DNA from: Candidatus Thiothrix sulfatifontis
Lineage (GTDB): Bacteria > Pseudomonadota > Gammaproteobacteria > Thiotrichales > Thiotrichaceae
NCBI GenBank assembly: GCA_022828425.1
Contig: CP094685.1
Coordinates: forward strand, 2,914,001 to 2,978,000
DNA: 64,000 bases
Reading direction: 5' to 3'
Positions within the stretch are counted from its first letter, which is position 1; each line of letters starts with the position of its first letter. The notes under the pieces were generated by a model. It made no database searches. It saw nothing but the letters and a program-made list of their open reading frames with translations, and had not been told where the DNA came from. This document shows, one piece after another, positions 35,057-45,372 of this stretch. The position numbers and the translations under genes are program-made.

Positions 35057-35878
35057 TTATCGTTGCTCGCCAATCCAAGTGCTGCCTTTCACTTCGTGAA
35101 TATCATCACCCCGTTTGATCGTCATGACCATATCCCAAGCGCCTGGTGCAGGTAGGGCAATCGGTTGACCGTAAAACCCAGGCGCAGCTTCAGGCAAATC
35201 CAAGGTGACATCCAATGCTTTAGCGGAAGGCCGTAAAAAAGACACTTGCACTTGACCGCCTGTCACCGCTTGACCGGCTTTGTCGGTGACATGGATGCGG
35301 AACATGCTGACTTTATTCGGTTGCGGCTTTTCCAGCCAACCATCGGCGACTTGCCAGCCACGTTCCTGCTGCATTTTCAATTGATCAATGTAGCTGTTAT
35401 ACAAATCATACTTTTTCTGGTAATCATTGGAAACGGTACCGGGAAAAGCCGAAATGACATTTTTAGCACTTTCACGGCGTGGTTCCGGCAGAAACTTGCG
35501 GATAAAGTCGGCACTGGCGCCGCTATTTGCCAAGGTAATAATCGTAGAGTCCACAATCACCAAGATCATGAAAAATCCAATGATAATTCCCGGCCCCCAA
35601 TGCAGCCTGCCGCTATCCACCTGTGTGCCGCGTCGATTACCGACAATGATACCGGGCAATACCGCTGCCATGGTGAAAAAGGCAAAGTGGATGGCGAACA
35701 CATCCAAACTTGCCCAATACAATACCGCTAAGGGCACGTAAACCGACAGCACCACCAAAAACGTCAGCAGTGAGGCCAGCTTACCGGGGCGTTTCCAGAC
35801 CTTGTAAAACAACACAAACAGTGCCAGCGCAGCCAGTACGCCGACCCCTAATGTGAATGCTATATTTTGATTTTCCAT
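35057..35878 (-). CDS. FixH-like cbb3 assembly protein with extended membrane N-terminus
   Basis: 273 aa, longer than typical FixH (about 160). The first 125 residues form three or four membrane helices (FTLGVGVLAALALFVLFYKVW, LLTFLVVLSVYVPLAVLYW, FFTMAAVLPGIIV and PGIIIGFFMILVIVDSTIITLA). The C-terminal extracytoplasmic beta-rich part (FRIHVTDKAGQAVTGGQVQVSFLRPS ... WDMVMTIKRGDDIHEVKGS) is FixH-like. It sits in the usual place between ccoG and ccoI. The long membrane part is the odd feature. Confidence 0.75.
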   Translation of the reverse strand: MENQNIAFTLGVGVLAALALFVLFYKVWKRPGKLASLLTFLVVLSVYVPLAVLYWASLDVFAIHFAFFTMAAVLPGIIVGNRRGTQVDSGRLHWGPGIIIGFFMILVIVDSTIITLANSGASADFIRKFLPEPRRESAKNVISAFPGTVSNDYQKKYDLYNSYIDQLKMQQERGWQVADGWLEKPQPNKVSMFRIHVTDKAGQAVTGGQVQVSFLRPSAKALDVTLDLPEAAPGFYGQPIALPAPGAWDMVMTIKRGDDIHEVKGSTWIGEQR

Positions 35879-35884
35879 GCAACC

Positions 35885-37285
35885 TTACGGAGTCATAAAG
35901 TGTGAAGGGATGATGACCGGCTCAGTCACTTTACCTTCCGACGGCGTGAGCCTGAACTGGAAGTCGTGATTTTTGCCTGCCTCACCGGGTTGCATAGTAT
36001 AGCGGATTTTTGCCAAGACACGCAGAGTTGAATCCGGCTTCACGCTCAAATCATTGATCTGCAATTCCATTTCAGCATTGGGCAAACCCTCAATCGCCAA
36101 GGTATAACGCGCTGCTTCCATGGTTTTGTTGTTAATTTTGACTTCGTAGCTGTTCTGGATACGTCCATCCGACAGGGTAACATACAAGGGGCTGCGAATT
36201 TGTACGGCAGTCACTTCCAGTTGTTTGCTGCTGGCAATGCTCCACACCAAATAGACCGCCGCCAACAAGGTAGCGAGGCCGTAACCCACGGTGCGTAACT
36301 TGAAAATTTTGGTTTTACCGCCTTCTAGCGCATGTTCAGAGGTGTATCGGATCAAACCGCGCTCCCAACCCTGCTTATCCATAATGCCGTCGCACGCATC
36401 AATGCACAACGCGCAGTGAATACAACCGATCTGCAAGCCGTTACGGATGTCGATTCCGGTCGGGCAAACTTGCACGCACAAACCGCAGTCGATGCAATCG
36501 CCATGCCCTGTATCCTGACGGGTTGCATGGTCACGCATTTCTTTCACCGGCTTGACGCGCCCGGATTTGCCTTCGCCGCGCTGCGCATCATACGACACGA
36601 TCATGGTATCTTGGTCAAACATAACGCTTTGGAAACGTGAATAAGGGCAAATGTGCAAACACACGTGTTCTTTTGCCCAGCCTGCGGTCAAATACGTCGT
36701 GGTCATCAGAATCATCACGGTGCCGTAAACCGCAGCAGGAGCGGTGCCGGTAAAGAACCCGGCAGTTAATTCAAACGCATCGCCCCAATAGAGTGCAAAA
36801 CTTAACCCAGTCCACATGGACAACAGCAGCCACAACGCATGAGTCGAACCAATCTTGCGAATTTTCTCAAAATTCCAAGGCTGTTTTTCCAAGCGCAACC
36901 GCGCTACCCGGTCGCCTTGCACCCAACGCTCCATCCAACGGAAAGCGTCCATCCACAGGGTTTGGAAACAAAAATACCCGCAGAACACCCGCCCGAACAA
37001 GGTGGTCACGAAGAACAACAGTACCGCCGCCAAAAACAGGAGCGCGGTCAACCAGAAAATATCCTGCGCGTGCATTACCAAGTCGAACATGTAATAACGC
37101 CGCCCCGGAATGTCAAACAAAATTGCCTGATCGGGGCCTACCGCGCGTTCCCAACGCACCCACGGCAGTAAAAAAAACACCGCATAGCCTAGCAGCAAAA
37201 TCGCGGTTTTAATGTTACGAAAGCGGCCTTCCACCGAACGCGGCTGGAGGGAGGCTTTGGGCAGGATGACTTGTTCAGTACTCAT
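35885..37285 (-). CDS. ccoG: cbb3 oxidase accessory ferredoxin CcoG (FixG)
   Basis: 466 aa from the ATG at 37285. Several membrane helices flank two [4Fe-4S] motifs: CIDCGLCVQVCPTGID and CIHCALCIDACDGIMDK. The membrane part includes CGYFCFQTLWMDAFRW and CLHICPYSRFQSVMFD, typical of FixG/RdxA. The C-terminal Ig-like domain begins near residue 360. CcoG reduces Cu(II) for oxidase assembly. No ccoN, ccoO or ccoP gene is upstream; serS is. Confidence 0.9.
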   Translation of the reverse strand: MSTEQVILPKASLQPRSVEGRFRNIKTAILLLGYAVFFLLPWVRWERAVGPDQAILFDIPGRRYYMFDLVMHAQDIFWLTALLFLAAVLLFFVTTLFGRVFCGYFCFQTLWMDAFRWMERWVQGDRVARLRLEKQPWNFEKIRKIGSTHALWLLLSMWTGLSFALYWGDAFELTAGFFTGTAPAAVYGTVMILMTTTYLTAGWAKEHVCLHICPYSRFQSVMFDQDTMIVSYDAQRGEGKSGRVKPVKEMRDHATRQDTGHGDCIDCGLCVQVCPTGIDIRNGLQIGCIHCALCIDACDGIMDKQGWERGLIRYTSEHALEGGKTKIFKLRTVGYGLATLLAAVYLVWSIASSKQLEVTAVQIRSPLYVTLSDGRIQNSYEVKINNKTMEAARYTLAIEGLPNAEMELQINDLSVKPDSTLRVLAKIRYTMQPGEAGKNHDFQFRLTPSEGKVTEPVIIPSHFMTP

Positions 37286-37399
37286 ATTGCAATATCCAAT
37301 CGTTGGCTTTGCCGGACGGGGTGAAAAAACCACATAATACCCGACCCCATGCCATTTACATTGCGCAGTATCAAGTTAATGCGGTATTTCCCTGATTTC

Positions 37400-39019
<1,620 letters not shown>

Positions 39020-39027
39020 GGCAAAAT

Positions 39028-39381
39028 ATGAACATTAAACCTATCCACACCGAACAAGACTACCAAGACACACTAACCATCATCAGCAGCCTAATGACTG
39101 CCGCCTATGGCACGCCCGAAGGCGACCGCCTCGACGTACTGACAACACTGGTAGAAGCATGGGAGCGCGAACACTACCCAATGGCAGCCCCTGATCCCAT
39201 CGAAGCCATCAAATTCGCCATGGAACAACGCGGGCTGGAAGTGAAAGATCTCATCCCCATGATCGGGCAAACTAACCGCATTTACGAAGTGCTCAATCGC
39301 AAACGTCCGCTAACCCTTAACATGATTAAAAGGCTGCACAAAGATTTGGGCATTCCCGCTGAATCCCTACTCGCCGCTTGA
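39028..39381 (+). CDS. higA: HigA-type antitoxin
   Basis: 117 aa. N-terminal YQDTLTIISSLMTAAYGTPEGDRLDVLTTLVEAWEREH, then the HTH region AIKFAMEQRGLEVKDLIPMIGQTNRIYEVLNRKRPLTLNMIKRLHKDLGI, are the HigA (DUF4065-free, Xre-type) pattern. It would neutralise HigB and repress the operon. Its partner is broken, so it is now an orphan antitoxin/regulator. The GAGG ribosome site lies 9 bases ahead, and a stem-loop follows. Confidence 0.82.
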   Translation: MNIKPIHTEQDYQDTLTIISSLMTAAYGTPEGDRLDVLTTLVEAWEREHYPMAAPDPIEAIKFAMEQRGLEVKDLIPMIGQTNRIYEVLNRKRPLTLNMIKRLHKDLGIPAESLLAA

Positions 39382-39400
39382 GCAACTAGCAGGCAATAAA

Positions 39401-39434
39401 AAAGGGCTGCACCGTAAAAACGATGCAACCCTTT
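39401..39434. terminator. Stem-loop between higA and tRNA-Ser
   Basis: Arms AAAGGGCTGCA and TGCAACCCTTT pair with one mismatch around a 12-base loop. A-rich and T-rich flanks make it usable in either direction for higA (plus) and tRNA-Ser (minus). Confidence 0.65.
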
Positions 39435-39442
39435 GATATTGG

Positions 39443-39530
39443 TGGCGGAGAGCGAGGGATTCGAACCCCCGGAGGTTTAACCCTCAACGGTTTTCAAGAC
39501 CGCCGCATTCGACCACTCTGCCAGCTCTCC
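39443..39530 (-). tRNA. tRNA-Ser (anticodon TGA)
   Basis: 88 nt including a genomic CCA (39443-39445). Acceptor arms GGAGAGC and GCTCTCC pair; the anticodon loop TCTTGAAAACC gives anticodon TGA; the long variable arm and the T-loop GGTTCGAATCC are visible. This is a class II serine tRNA with discriminator G. Confidence 0.95.
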
Positions 39531-39668
39531 GAAGGATGCATATGTTACGCAAAGTGTTCGGCGATTTCCAGTGTTTTTTCAAACAAAGGTTGGATTTTCT
39601 GTGTGTCAGCCGATGGGTGGCTATGTTAGAATCCGCGATTTGTGGCTGCCCTAACCGAGACAGGCTTA

Positions 39669-40712
39669 ATGGATTCAAGCAAACCTTCTTTGACCTACCG
39701 TGACGCTGGCGTTGATATTGACGCAGGTAACACGCTGGTAGAACGCATCAAACCCCATGCGCAACGCACCAAACGCCCTGAAATGCTCAGCGGATTGGGC
39801 GGCTTTGGCGCACTCATGTCGATCCCGTCACACTACAAAAATCCGGTGTTGGTATCCGGCACGGATGGCGTAGGCACCAAACTCCGCCTCGCGATCGACA
39901 CCGGCATTTACGACACGATTGGCATTGACTTGGTAGCAATGTGCGTCAATGACATTATCGTCAGCGGTGCAGAGCCGTTATTTTTCCTCGACTACTTCGC
40001 CACCGGCAAACTCGACGTTGATATGGCTGAAAGAGTCATTGCCGGTATCGCCGAAGGCTGTTCCCAAGCCGGTGCAGCACTCGCAGGCGGCGAAACAGCC
40101 GAAATGCCGGGCATGTATCACGGTGACGATTTCGACCTCGCTGGCTTCTGCGTCGGCGTGGTGGAACGTGACAATATTCTCGACAATTCCCGCGTACACC
40201 GCAATGACGTGCTGATTGGATTGGCTTCCAGTGGCCCGCATTCCAACGGTTATTCATTGATTCGCAAAATCATTGAAGTCAGTGGCGCGTCATTGGATGA
40301 AGCCTTTGGTGACAGCACCTTAGGGCGTACTTTACTGGAACCGACCCGCATTTACGTCAAAGCGATTCTCGGCTTAATGCGCCGCTACGATTTGCACGCC
40401 GTCGCACACATCACGGGCGGTGGTTTAACCGAAAATTTACCGCGTGTCTTGCCTGCCCGCACCAAAGCTAAAATCAGTTTGAGTAGCTGGCAACGCCCCG
40501 AAATCTTCAACTGGTTGCAGGAAAAAGGCGGCGTGGCGGATGACGAAATGCTACGCACCTTCAACTGCGGCATCGGCATGATCTTGGTCGTTCCCGCCGA
40601 TAAATCCGAAGAAATCATTAGCACTTGCCGCTTGGAAAACATCAAAGCTTGGCAAATTGGCACGATGGATGCTTCTGACAGCGATACCCCTTTCGTCCAG
40701 TATGTCGATTGA
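39669..40712 (+). CDS. purM: Phosphoribosylformylglycinamidine cyclo-ligase
   Basis: 347 aa from ATG 39669, giving the normal PurM start ([15 protein letters not shown]). [13 protein letters not shown] and [29 protein letters not shown] are the AIR synthetase motifs; [13 protein letters not shown] lies in the C-terminal part. It makes AIR from FGAM in purine synthesis. It overlaps purN by 11 bp, the usual purMN operon. Confidence 0.96.
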   Translation: MDSSKPSLTYRDAGVDIDAGNTLVERIKPHAQRTKRPEMLSGLGGFGALMSIPSHYKNPVLVSGTDGVGTKLRLAIDTGIYDTIGIDLVAMCVNDIIVSGAEPLFFLDYFATGKLDVDMAERVIAGIAEGCSQAGAALAGGETAEMPGMYHGDDFDLAGFCVGVVERDNILDNSRVHRNDVLIGLASSGPHSNGYSLIRKIIEVSGASLDEAFGDSTLGRTLLEPTRIYVKAILGLMRRYDLHAVAHITGGGLTENLPRVLPARTKAKISLSSWQRPEIFNWLQEKGGVADDEMLRTFNCGIGMILVVPADKSEEIISTCRLENIKAWQIGTMDASDSDTPFVQYVD

Positions 40713-41367
40713 TCAGCATACAGCACTGCCTGCCTTGGTAGTGCTGATTTCAGGCAGCGGCAGCAATTTGCAAGCCATTATCGACGCGATTAAAGCCGGT
40801 CGCCTCAGGGCGCGGATTGTGGCGGTGATCAGCAATCGCGCCGAGGTGTATGGCTTGCAACGCGCTACCGATGCCGGAATTCCGACCGTCACGCTGGATC
40901 ACACCCGCTTTGACAGCCGCGCCGCATTCGATCAAGCCTTGCAAGCGCAGATTGACGGTTTCGAGCCGGATTTGGTGGTGTTGGCGGGTTTTATGCGCAT
41001 CCTCACCCCCGATTTTGTGCGCCATTACGCGGGACGAATGCTGAATATCCACCCTTCCCTATTGCCACTGTACAAAGGTATTAATACCCATCGGCGCGTA
41101 TTGGAAGATGGCGGGCATGAACACGGCGTGAGCGTACATTTCGTGACCCCAGAATTGGATGGTGGCCCGGTGATTATTCAAGCCAAAGTGCCGGTGTTAC
41201 CCAGCGATACGGAACAAAGCCTTGCGCAACGGATACAAGAGCAGGAACACATCATCTACCCACAGGCGCTCAAATGGTTTGTGGAAGGCAGATTAACACT
41301 GGAAGGCAATCAGGCAATGCTGGACGGGCAAGCCTTAACTCGCCCCGCCCAACACATCAGCCATTAA
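40702..41367 (+). CDS. purN: Phosphoribosylglycinamide formyltransferase
   Basis: 221 aa. [19 protein letters not shown] is the phosphate-binding P-loop region, [31 protein letters not shown] contains the catalytic Asn-His-type segment, and [20 protein letters not shown] carries the catalytic His/Asp. It transfers formyl from 10-formyl-THF to GAR in purine synthesis. Start at 40702 is inside the purM end; the stop abuts the convergent ppnP stop. Confidence 0.95.
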   Translation: MSIDQHTALPALVVLISGSGSNLQAIIDAIKAGRLRARIVAVISNRAEVYGLQRATDAGIPTVTLDHTRFDSRAAFDQALQAQIDGFEPDLVVLAGFMRILTPDFVRHYAGRMLNIHPSLLPLYKGINTHRRVLEDGGHEHGVSVHFVTPELDGGPVIIQAKVPVLPSDTEQSLAQRIQEQEHIIYPQALKWFVEGRLTLEGNQAMLDGQALTRPAQHISH

Positions 41368-41679
41368 TCAACCGAAGTGGCACACGTAGTGCAAATCTGC
41401 CAAGGTTTCAATATCGAAAGATGAATTTGCACCCACCTCAAACGATTGCCCACCGGCGTAATCGACCCAAGCATCACTGCCCGCCAAGCGCACACGGCAG
41501 CGACCTTGCAACAATTCCATAATCTCCGGCGCACCCGTATTAAACGTCAAGGTAGACGGTAAAATCACCCCCACGCTCTTACGGGTGCCATCCGCCAGCG
41601 TCACGGTGTGACTGACGCACTTACCCTCAAAATACACATTCGCTGTTTTAGTAACGCTGACATTCTCAAACTGACTCAT
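41368..41679 (-). CDS. ppnP: Pyrimidine/purine nucleoside phosphorylase PpnP
   Basis: 103 aa single cupin-like protein. [23 protein letters not shown] at the start and [27 protein letters not shown] with YVCHFG at the end match the PpnP/DUF1255 family, formerly YaiE. It phosphorolyses several nucleosides to free base and ribose-1-phosphate. It is 14 bp from the pmbA stop and may be separately transcribed. Confidence 0.9.
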   Translation of the reverse strand: MSQFENVSVTKTANVYFEGKCVSHTVTLADGTRKSVGVILPSTLTFNTGAPEIMELLQGRCRVRLAGSDAWVDYAGGQSFEVGANSSFDIETLADLHYVCHFG

Positions 41680-41693
41680 ACACTTCCTTTAAA

Positions 41694-43037
41694 CTATTGA
41701 CCGGCAATGGTCATTTTATCAATCAAAATCGACCCGGTACGGATACTACCACGCGCATCCACATCATCCCCAATCGCGACGATGCCTTGGAACATAGCCT
41801 TCAAATTTCCGGCAATCGTCACCTCTTCCACCGGATGCACAATCATGCCGTTTTCGACCCAGTAACCCACCGCACCCCGCGAATAATCGCCGGTAATGCC
41901 ATTGACACCGCTGCCAATCAATTCCGTTACCATCAATCCCGTACCCATTTGCGCCAACAAATCAGGGAAACTCACCCCCGTATCCGCCAGCAACAGATTG
42001 GTTGCGCCACTCGCACTGCCCGTGCTTTGCATTCCCAACTTGCGAGCGCTGTAACTGCCAAGGAAATAGCCTTGAATAATGCCATCTTTGACAATATCCC
42101 GCGCTTGCGTTGCCACGCCTTCGGCATCGTAGGAACGGCTACCCAAGGCTTGACGAATCAACGGGTCTTCACGCAACTGCACGAAATCGGGGAAGGCTTG
42201 TTGCCCAATCGAATTCAGCAAAAAGCTGGCTTTGCGGTATTGCGAACCACCACTGATGGCTGACACCAATTGCCCAACCAACCCCCGCGCCATTTGCGGC
42301 ACAAACAATACCGGCGCTTCACGGGTAGACAAGGAACGCGCATTCAAGCGCCGCACCGTGCGTTGCGCTGCCTCCGCGCCTACACTATCCGCCGATTCCA
42401 GCAACCCCGGCACGCGCGATACGCTGTACCAGTAATCGCGCTGCATGGACTCGCCATCTTGCGCCACCACCGAACAGCTCAGGGAATGGCGCGTGCTGTG
42501 ACTAACCCCCATGAAACCGTGCGAATTCGCGTACAAACTCATGCCCGCGTAGCTATCCACGCCCGCGCCTTCGCTATTGGTAATGCGGGCATCGTGTTCA
42601 CGCGCCACCGCTTCGGTTTGCAGCGCCATGTCAATGGCCATGTCCGCATTCAATTCCCACGGATGGTACAAATCCAGCTTCGGAAATTCGCTCGCCATGC
42701 GTTCCGCATCCGCCAAACCGTTGAAATCGTCTTCCGAGGTATAACGCGCAATCCGGCACGCCGCCTCCAAAGTATCCTCCAAGGCTTGCGGCGAAAAATC
42801 ACCCGTCGAGGCATAGCCTTTGCGATGCCCAAAATACACCGCGAGATTAATACCCTGATCACGGTGGTATTGCAGCTTCTCCACCTGCCCCATGCGCACT
42901 TCGACCGAAAGCCCCATGCTTTTGTCGATGTCGAGTTCAGCCGCTGTCGCGCCTTTGGCTTTGGCTGCCGCCAGCACCTGCTCCGCCATCGCTTGAAATT
43001 CAGTCGAGAGGTCGAAACGGTTGTCGAGTTCAATCAT
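41694..43037 (-). CDS. pmbA: Metalloprotease-related PmbA (TldE)
   Basis: 447 aa from ATG 43037, which has AAGGA 8 bases ahead; the ATG at 43043 would have too short a spacing. Family marks: LQYHRDQGINLAVYFGHRKGYASTGDFS and GTGLMVTELIGSGVNGITGDYSRGAVGYWVENG. TldD-PmbA forms a heterodimeric zinc protease that degrades small peptides and matures microcin-type peptides. It is 6-12 bp after tldD in the same operon. Confidence 0.93.
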   Translation of the reverse strand: MIELDNRFDLSTEFQAMAEQVLAAAKAKGATAAELDIDKSMGLSVEVRMGQVEKLQYHRDQGINLAVYFGHRKGYASTGDFSPQALEDTLEAACRIARYTSEDDFNGLADAERMASEFPKLDLYHPWELNADMAIDMALQTEAVAREHDARITNSEGAGVDSYAGMSLYANSHGFMGVSHSTRHSLSCSVVAQDGESMQRDYWYSVSRVPGLLESADSVGAEAAQRTVRRLNARSLSTREAPVLFVPQMARGLVGQLVSAISGGSQYRKASFLLNSIGQQAFPDFVQLREDPLIRQALGSRSYDAEGVATQARDIVKDGIIQGYFLGSYSARKLGMQSTGSASGATNLLLADTGVSFPDLLAQMGTGLMVTELIGSGVNGITGDYSRGAVGYWVENGMIVHPVEEVTIAGNLKAMFQGIVAIGDDVDARGSIRTGSILIDKMTIAGQ

Positions 43038-43048
43038 GGTCATTATCC

Positions 43049-44497
43049 TTATGCTGTCGCTGTGCCGCCAACGGTTAAACCGTCAACCCGAAGTGTTGGT
43101 TGACCCACGCCCACGGGTACGCTTTGCCCGTCTTTACCGCACACGCCGATGCCGGTATCCAGTTGCAAATCATTGCCGATCATGCTGACGCGGGTTAACA
43201 CATCCGGGCCATTACCGATCAACGTGGCGTTCTTCAAAGGTTTACCGATTTTGCCGTTTTCGATTTGATACGCTTCCGAGGCAGAAAACACGAATTTCCC
43301 CGACGTAATGTCGACTTGCCCGCCAGAGAAATTCACCGCGTAAATGCCTTTCTCCACCGACGCAATGATTTCTGCCGGATCATAGTCCCCCGCCCGCATG
43401 TAGGTATTGGTCATGCGCGGCATCGGCAAATTGGCGTAAGACTGACGCCGACCATTGCCAGTGGATTGTGTCCCCATCAATGCCGCATTCTGACGGTCAA
43501 ATAAATAACCTTTGAGAATGCCGTCTTCGATCAGCGTGGTGCATTGCGTTTGCGTGCCTTCATCATCCACGCTTAACGAGCCACGGCGTTGTTCCAGCGT
43601 GCCGTCATCCACCACGGTAATGCCTTTGGCTGCCACTTGTTCGCCAATCCGCCCGGCAAATGCCGAGGTGCCTTTGCGGTTAAAATCGCCTTCCAGCCCG
43701 TGCCCAATCGCTTCGTGCAATAAGACACCGGGCCAACCATTGCCCAATACCACGGTCATATTGCCCGCTGGCGCGGCTTCCGCATCCAGATTGATCAAGG
43801 CTTTGCGCACCGCTTCTTCGGCGTACTCTTGCGCCTTATTGCCACTCACGAAGTAATCGAGGTTGAAACGCCCGCCACCGCCAGCCGTCGCACTTTCGGT
43901 TTGCCCATTGCGTTCCACGATAACGGAAACATTGGCGCGTACTAACGGACGCACGTCAGCGGTCATGCGCCCGGTTTCATCCACCACCAAAATGATTTCA
44001 TGCACGGCTACCATGCTCGCCATGACTTGGCGCACGTAAGGGCTGGTTGCCCGCGCAATGCTGTCAATTTGACGCAGAAAGCTGATTTTATCGTCTTCGG
44101 AAAGCGAGTTCAGCGGGTCATCCAGCCCGTAAAGCGGGCGTTGCGGGGTACGCACTGTCCACGCATTTACCGCGCCCGATTGCCCCGCACGGCTGATCGC
44201 ACGCGCAGCTTTGGCAGATTCCAGCAACGCAGGCAGCGTGATTTCGCCGCTGTAGGCAAAGCCGGTTTGCTCACCGCAGACCGAGCGCACGCCCACACCT
44301 TGCTCAATGCTATAACTGCCGCTTTTGATAATGCCCTCTTCCAAGCCCCAAGATTCATGGCGGGCAGACTGAAAATACAAATCCGCCAGCGTGGTATCTT
44401 TAGTTAGAAGCTGGCTAAAGACTTGTTCCAAATGCGTTTCACTCAAACCCGTCGGGGCAAAAAATGCCTCACGAGCAAAATCGTATGCCTGTTTCAT
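43049..44497 (-). CDS. tldD: Metalloprotease TldD
   Basis: 482 aa. The zinc motif HEAIGHGLEGD (HExxxH) is present within PGVLLHEAIGHGLEGDFNRKGTSAFAG. GVRSVCGEQTGFAYSGE and GVCGKDGQSVPVGVGQPTLRVDGLTVGG are family marks. It carries the catalytic metal of the TldD-PmbA protease. It overlaps the nitrilase gene stop upstream by a few bases and leads into pmbA. Confidence 0.95.
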   Translation of the reverse strand: MKQAYDFAREAFFAPTGLSETHLEQVFSQLLTKDTTLADLYFQSARHESWGLEEGIIKSGSYSIEQGVGVRSVCGEQTGFAYSGEITLPALLESAKAARAISRAGQSGAVNAWTVRTPQRPLYGLDDPLNSLSEDDKISFLRQIDSIARATSPYVRQVMASMVAVHEIILVVDETGRMTADVRPLVRANVSVIVERNGQTESATAGGGGRFNLDYFVSGNKAQEYAEEAVRKALINLDAEAAPAGNMTVVLGNGWPGVLLHEAIGHGLEGDFNRKGTSAFAGRIGEQVAAKGITVVDDGTLEQRRGSLSVDDEGTQTQCTTLIEDGILKGYLFDRQNAALMGTQSTGNGRRQSYANLPMPRMTNTYMRAGDYDPAEIIASVEKGIYAVNFSGGQVDITSGKFVFSASEAYQIENGKIGKPLKNATLIGNGPDVLTRVSMIGNDLQLDTGIGVCGKDGQSVPVGVGQPTLRVDGLTVGGTATA

Positions 44498-45330
44498 GCT
44501 GTTCCTTGATTAATATTTTGTGTCGGGCAACGGTGGGACAGTACCGGAAAGGTCTTGCGGGTTTGTTGCAATGCATCCAAATCAATGTCAGCCAAAACCA
44601 CGCCAGCGCCTTTTTCACACACCCCGCGTACCCGCCCCCAATAGTCCACAATCATGCTGTGACCGTAGGTCGTGCGTCCGCTGACGTGATACCCGCCTTG
44701 TCCGGGAGCAACCACGTAGCACAGGTTTTCAATCGCCCGCGCCCGCAATAACACTTCCCAATGCGCCTTGCCCGTCAATTCGGTAAAGGCGGCGGGAACC
44801 ACTAAAATTTGCGCCCCCTGCTCGGATAAGCGTCGGTACAATTCCGGGAAACGCAAGTCGTAACACACTGACATCCCGACTTTGCCAAACGGCGTATCCA
44901 CCACCACGGGCGATTTACCCGGCATAGTTGTGTCGCTCTCGGTATAAACTTCCTGATTCTCGCTGAGCATGACATCGAAGAGGTGAATCTTGTCGTAACG
45001 CGCCACCACCTTGCCTTTGGCATCGTACATGAGCGAGGCGGCATAAGAACGCGCCGGATCGTCAGAACGCAGTGGAATCGTGCCTGCAATAATCCACACC
45101 CCGTATTTGCGGGCTTGCTGGCTCAAGAACGCCTGAATCGGCCCTTCCCCGAAGGTTTCCGCGACTTTCACTTTATCGGCATCGGCGGCTCCCATCATGG
45201 CAAAAGTTTCGGGAAGCACTACCATGCCTGCGCCGCGTGCTGCTGCCTCTTTAATCAAACGTCCCGCCTCCAATAAATTGGCCGGAACGTGCGGGCCTGC
45301 TGCCATTTGTAGTGCTGCGATCAACGCCAT
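44494..45330 (-). CDS. Nitrilase-superfamily amidohydrolase (Nit1-like)
   Basis: 278 aa from ATG 45330, chosen since GGGGAG lies 9 bases ahead and MALIAALQM is the normal start. Catalytic Glu in VVLPETFAMMG, Lys in RYDKIHLFDV and Cys in GMSVCYDLRFPELYRRL form the E-K-C triad. It belongs to the Nit/omega-amidase branch; deaminated glutathione is a likely substrate in that branch, but this is inference. It sits between yhdP and tldD, a known gammaproteobacterial arrangement. Confidence 0.88.
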   Translation of the reverse strand: MALIAALQMAAGPHVPANLLEAGRLIKEAAARGAGMVVLPETFAMMGAADADKVKVAETFGEGPIQAFLSQQARKYGVWIIAGTIPLRSDDPARSYAASLMYDAKGKVVARYDKIHLFDVMLSENQEVYTESDTTMPGKSPVVVDTPFGKVGMSVCYDLRFPELYRRLSEQGAQILVVPAAFTELTGKAHWEVLLRARAIENLCYVVAPGQGGYHVSGRTTYGHSMIVDYWGRVRGVCEKGAGVVLADIDLDALQQTRKTFPVLSHRCPTQNINQGTA

Positions 45331-45372
45331 GCTGAATCTCCCCATTGCTGTATGCGTAATCTCATTGTCTGT

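Noticed and set aside
42270..43103. 277-codon plus-strand frame antisense to pmbA
   Set aside because: A shadow frame; Arg/His-rich with no known motif, while pmbA is clear on the other strand.
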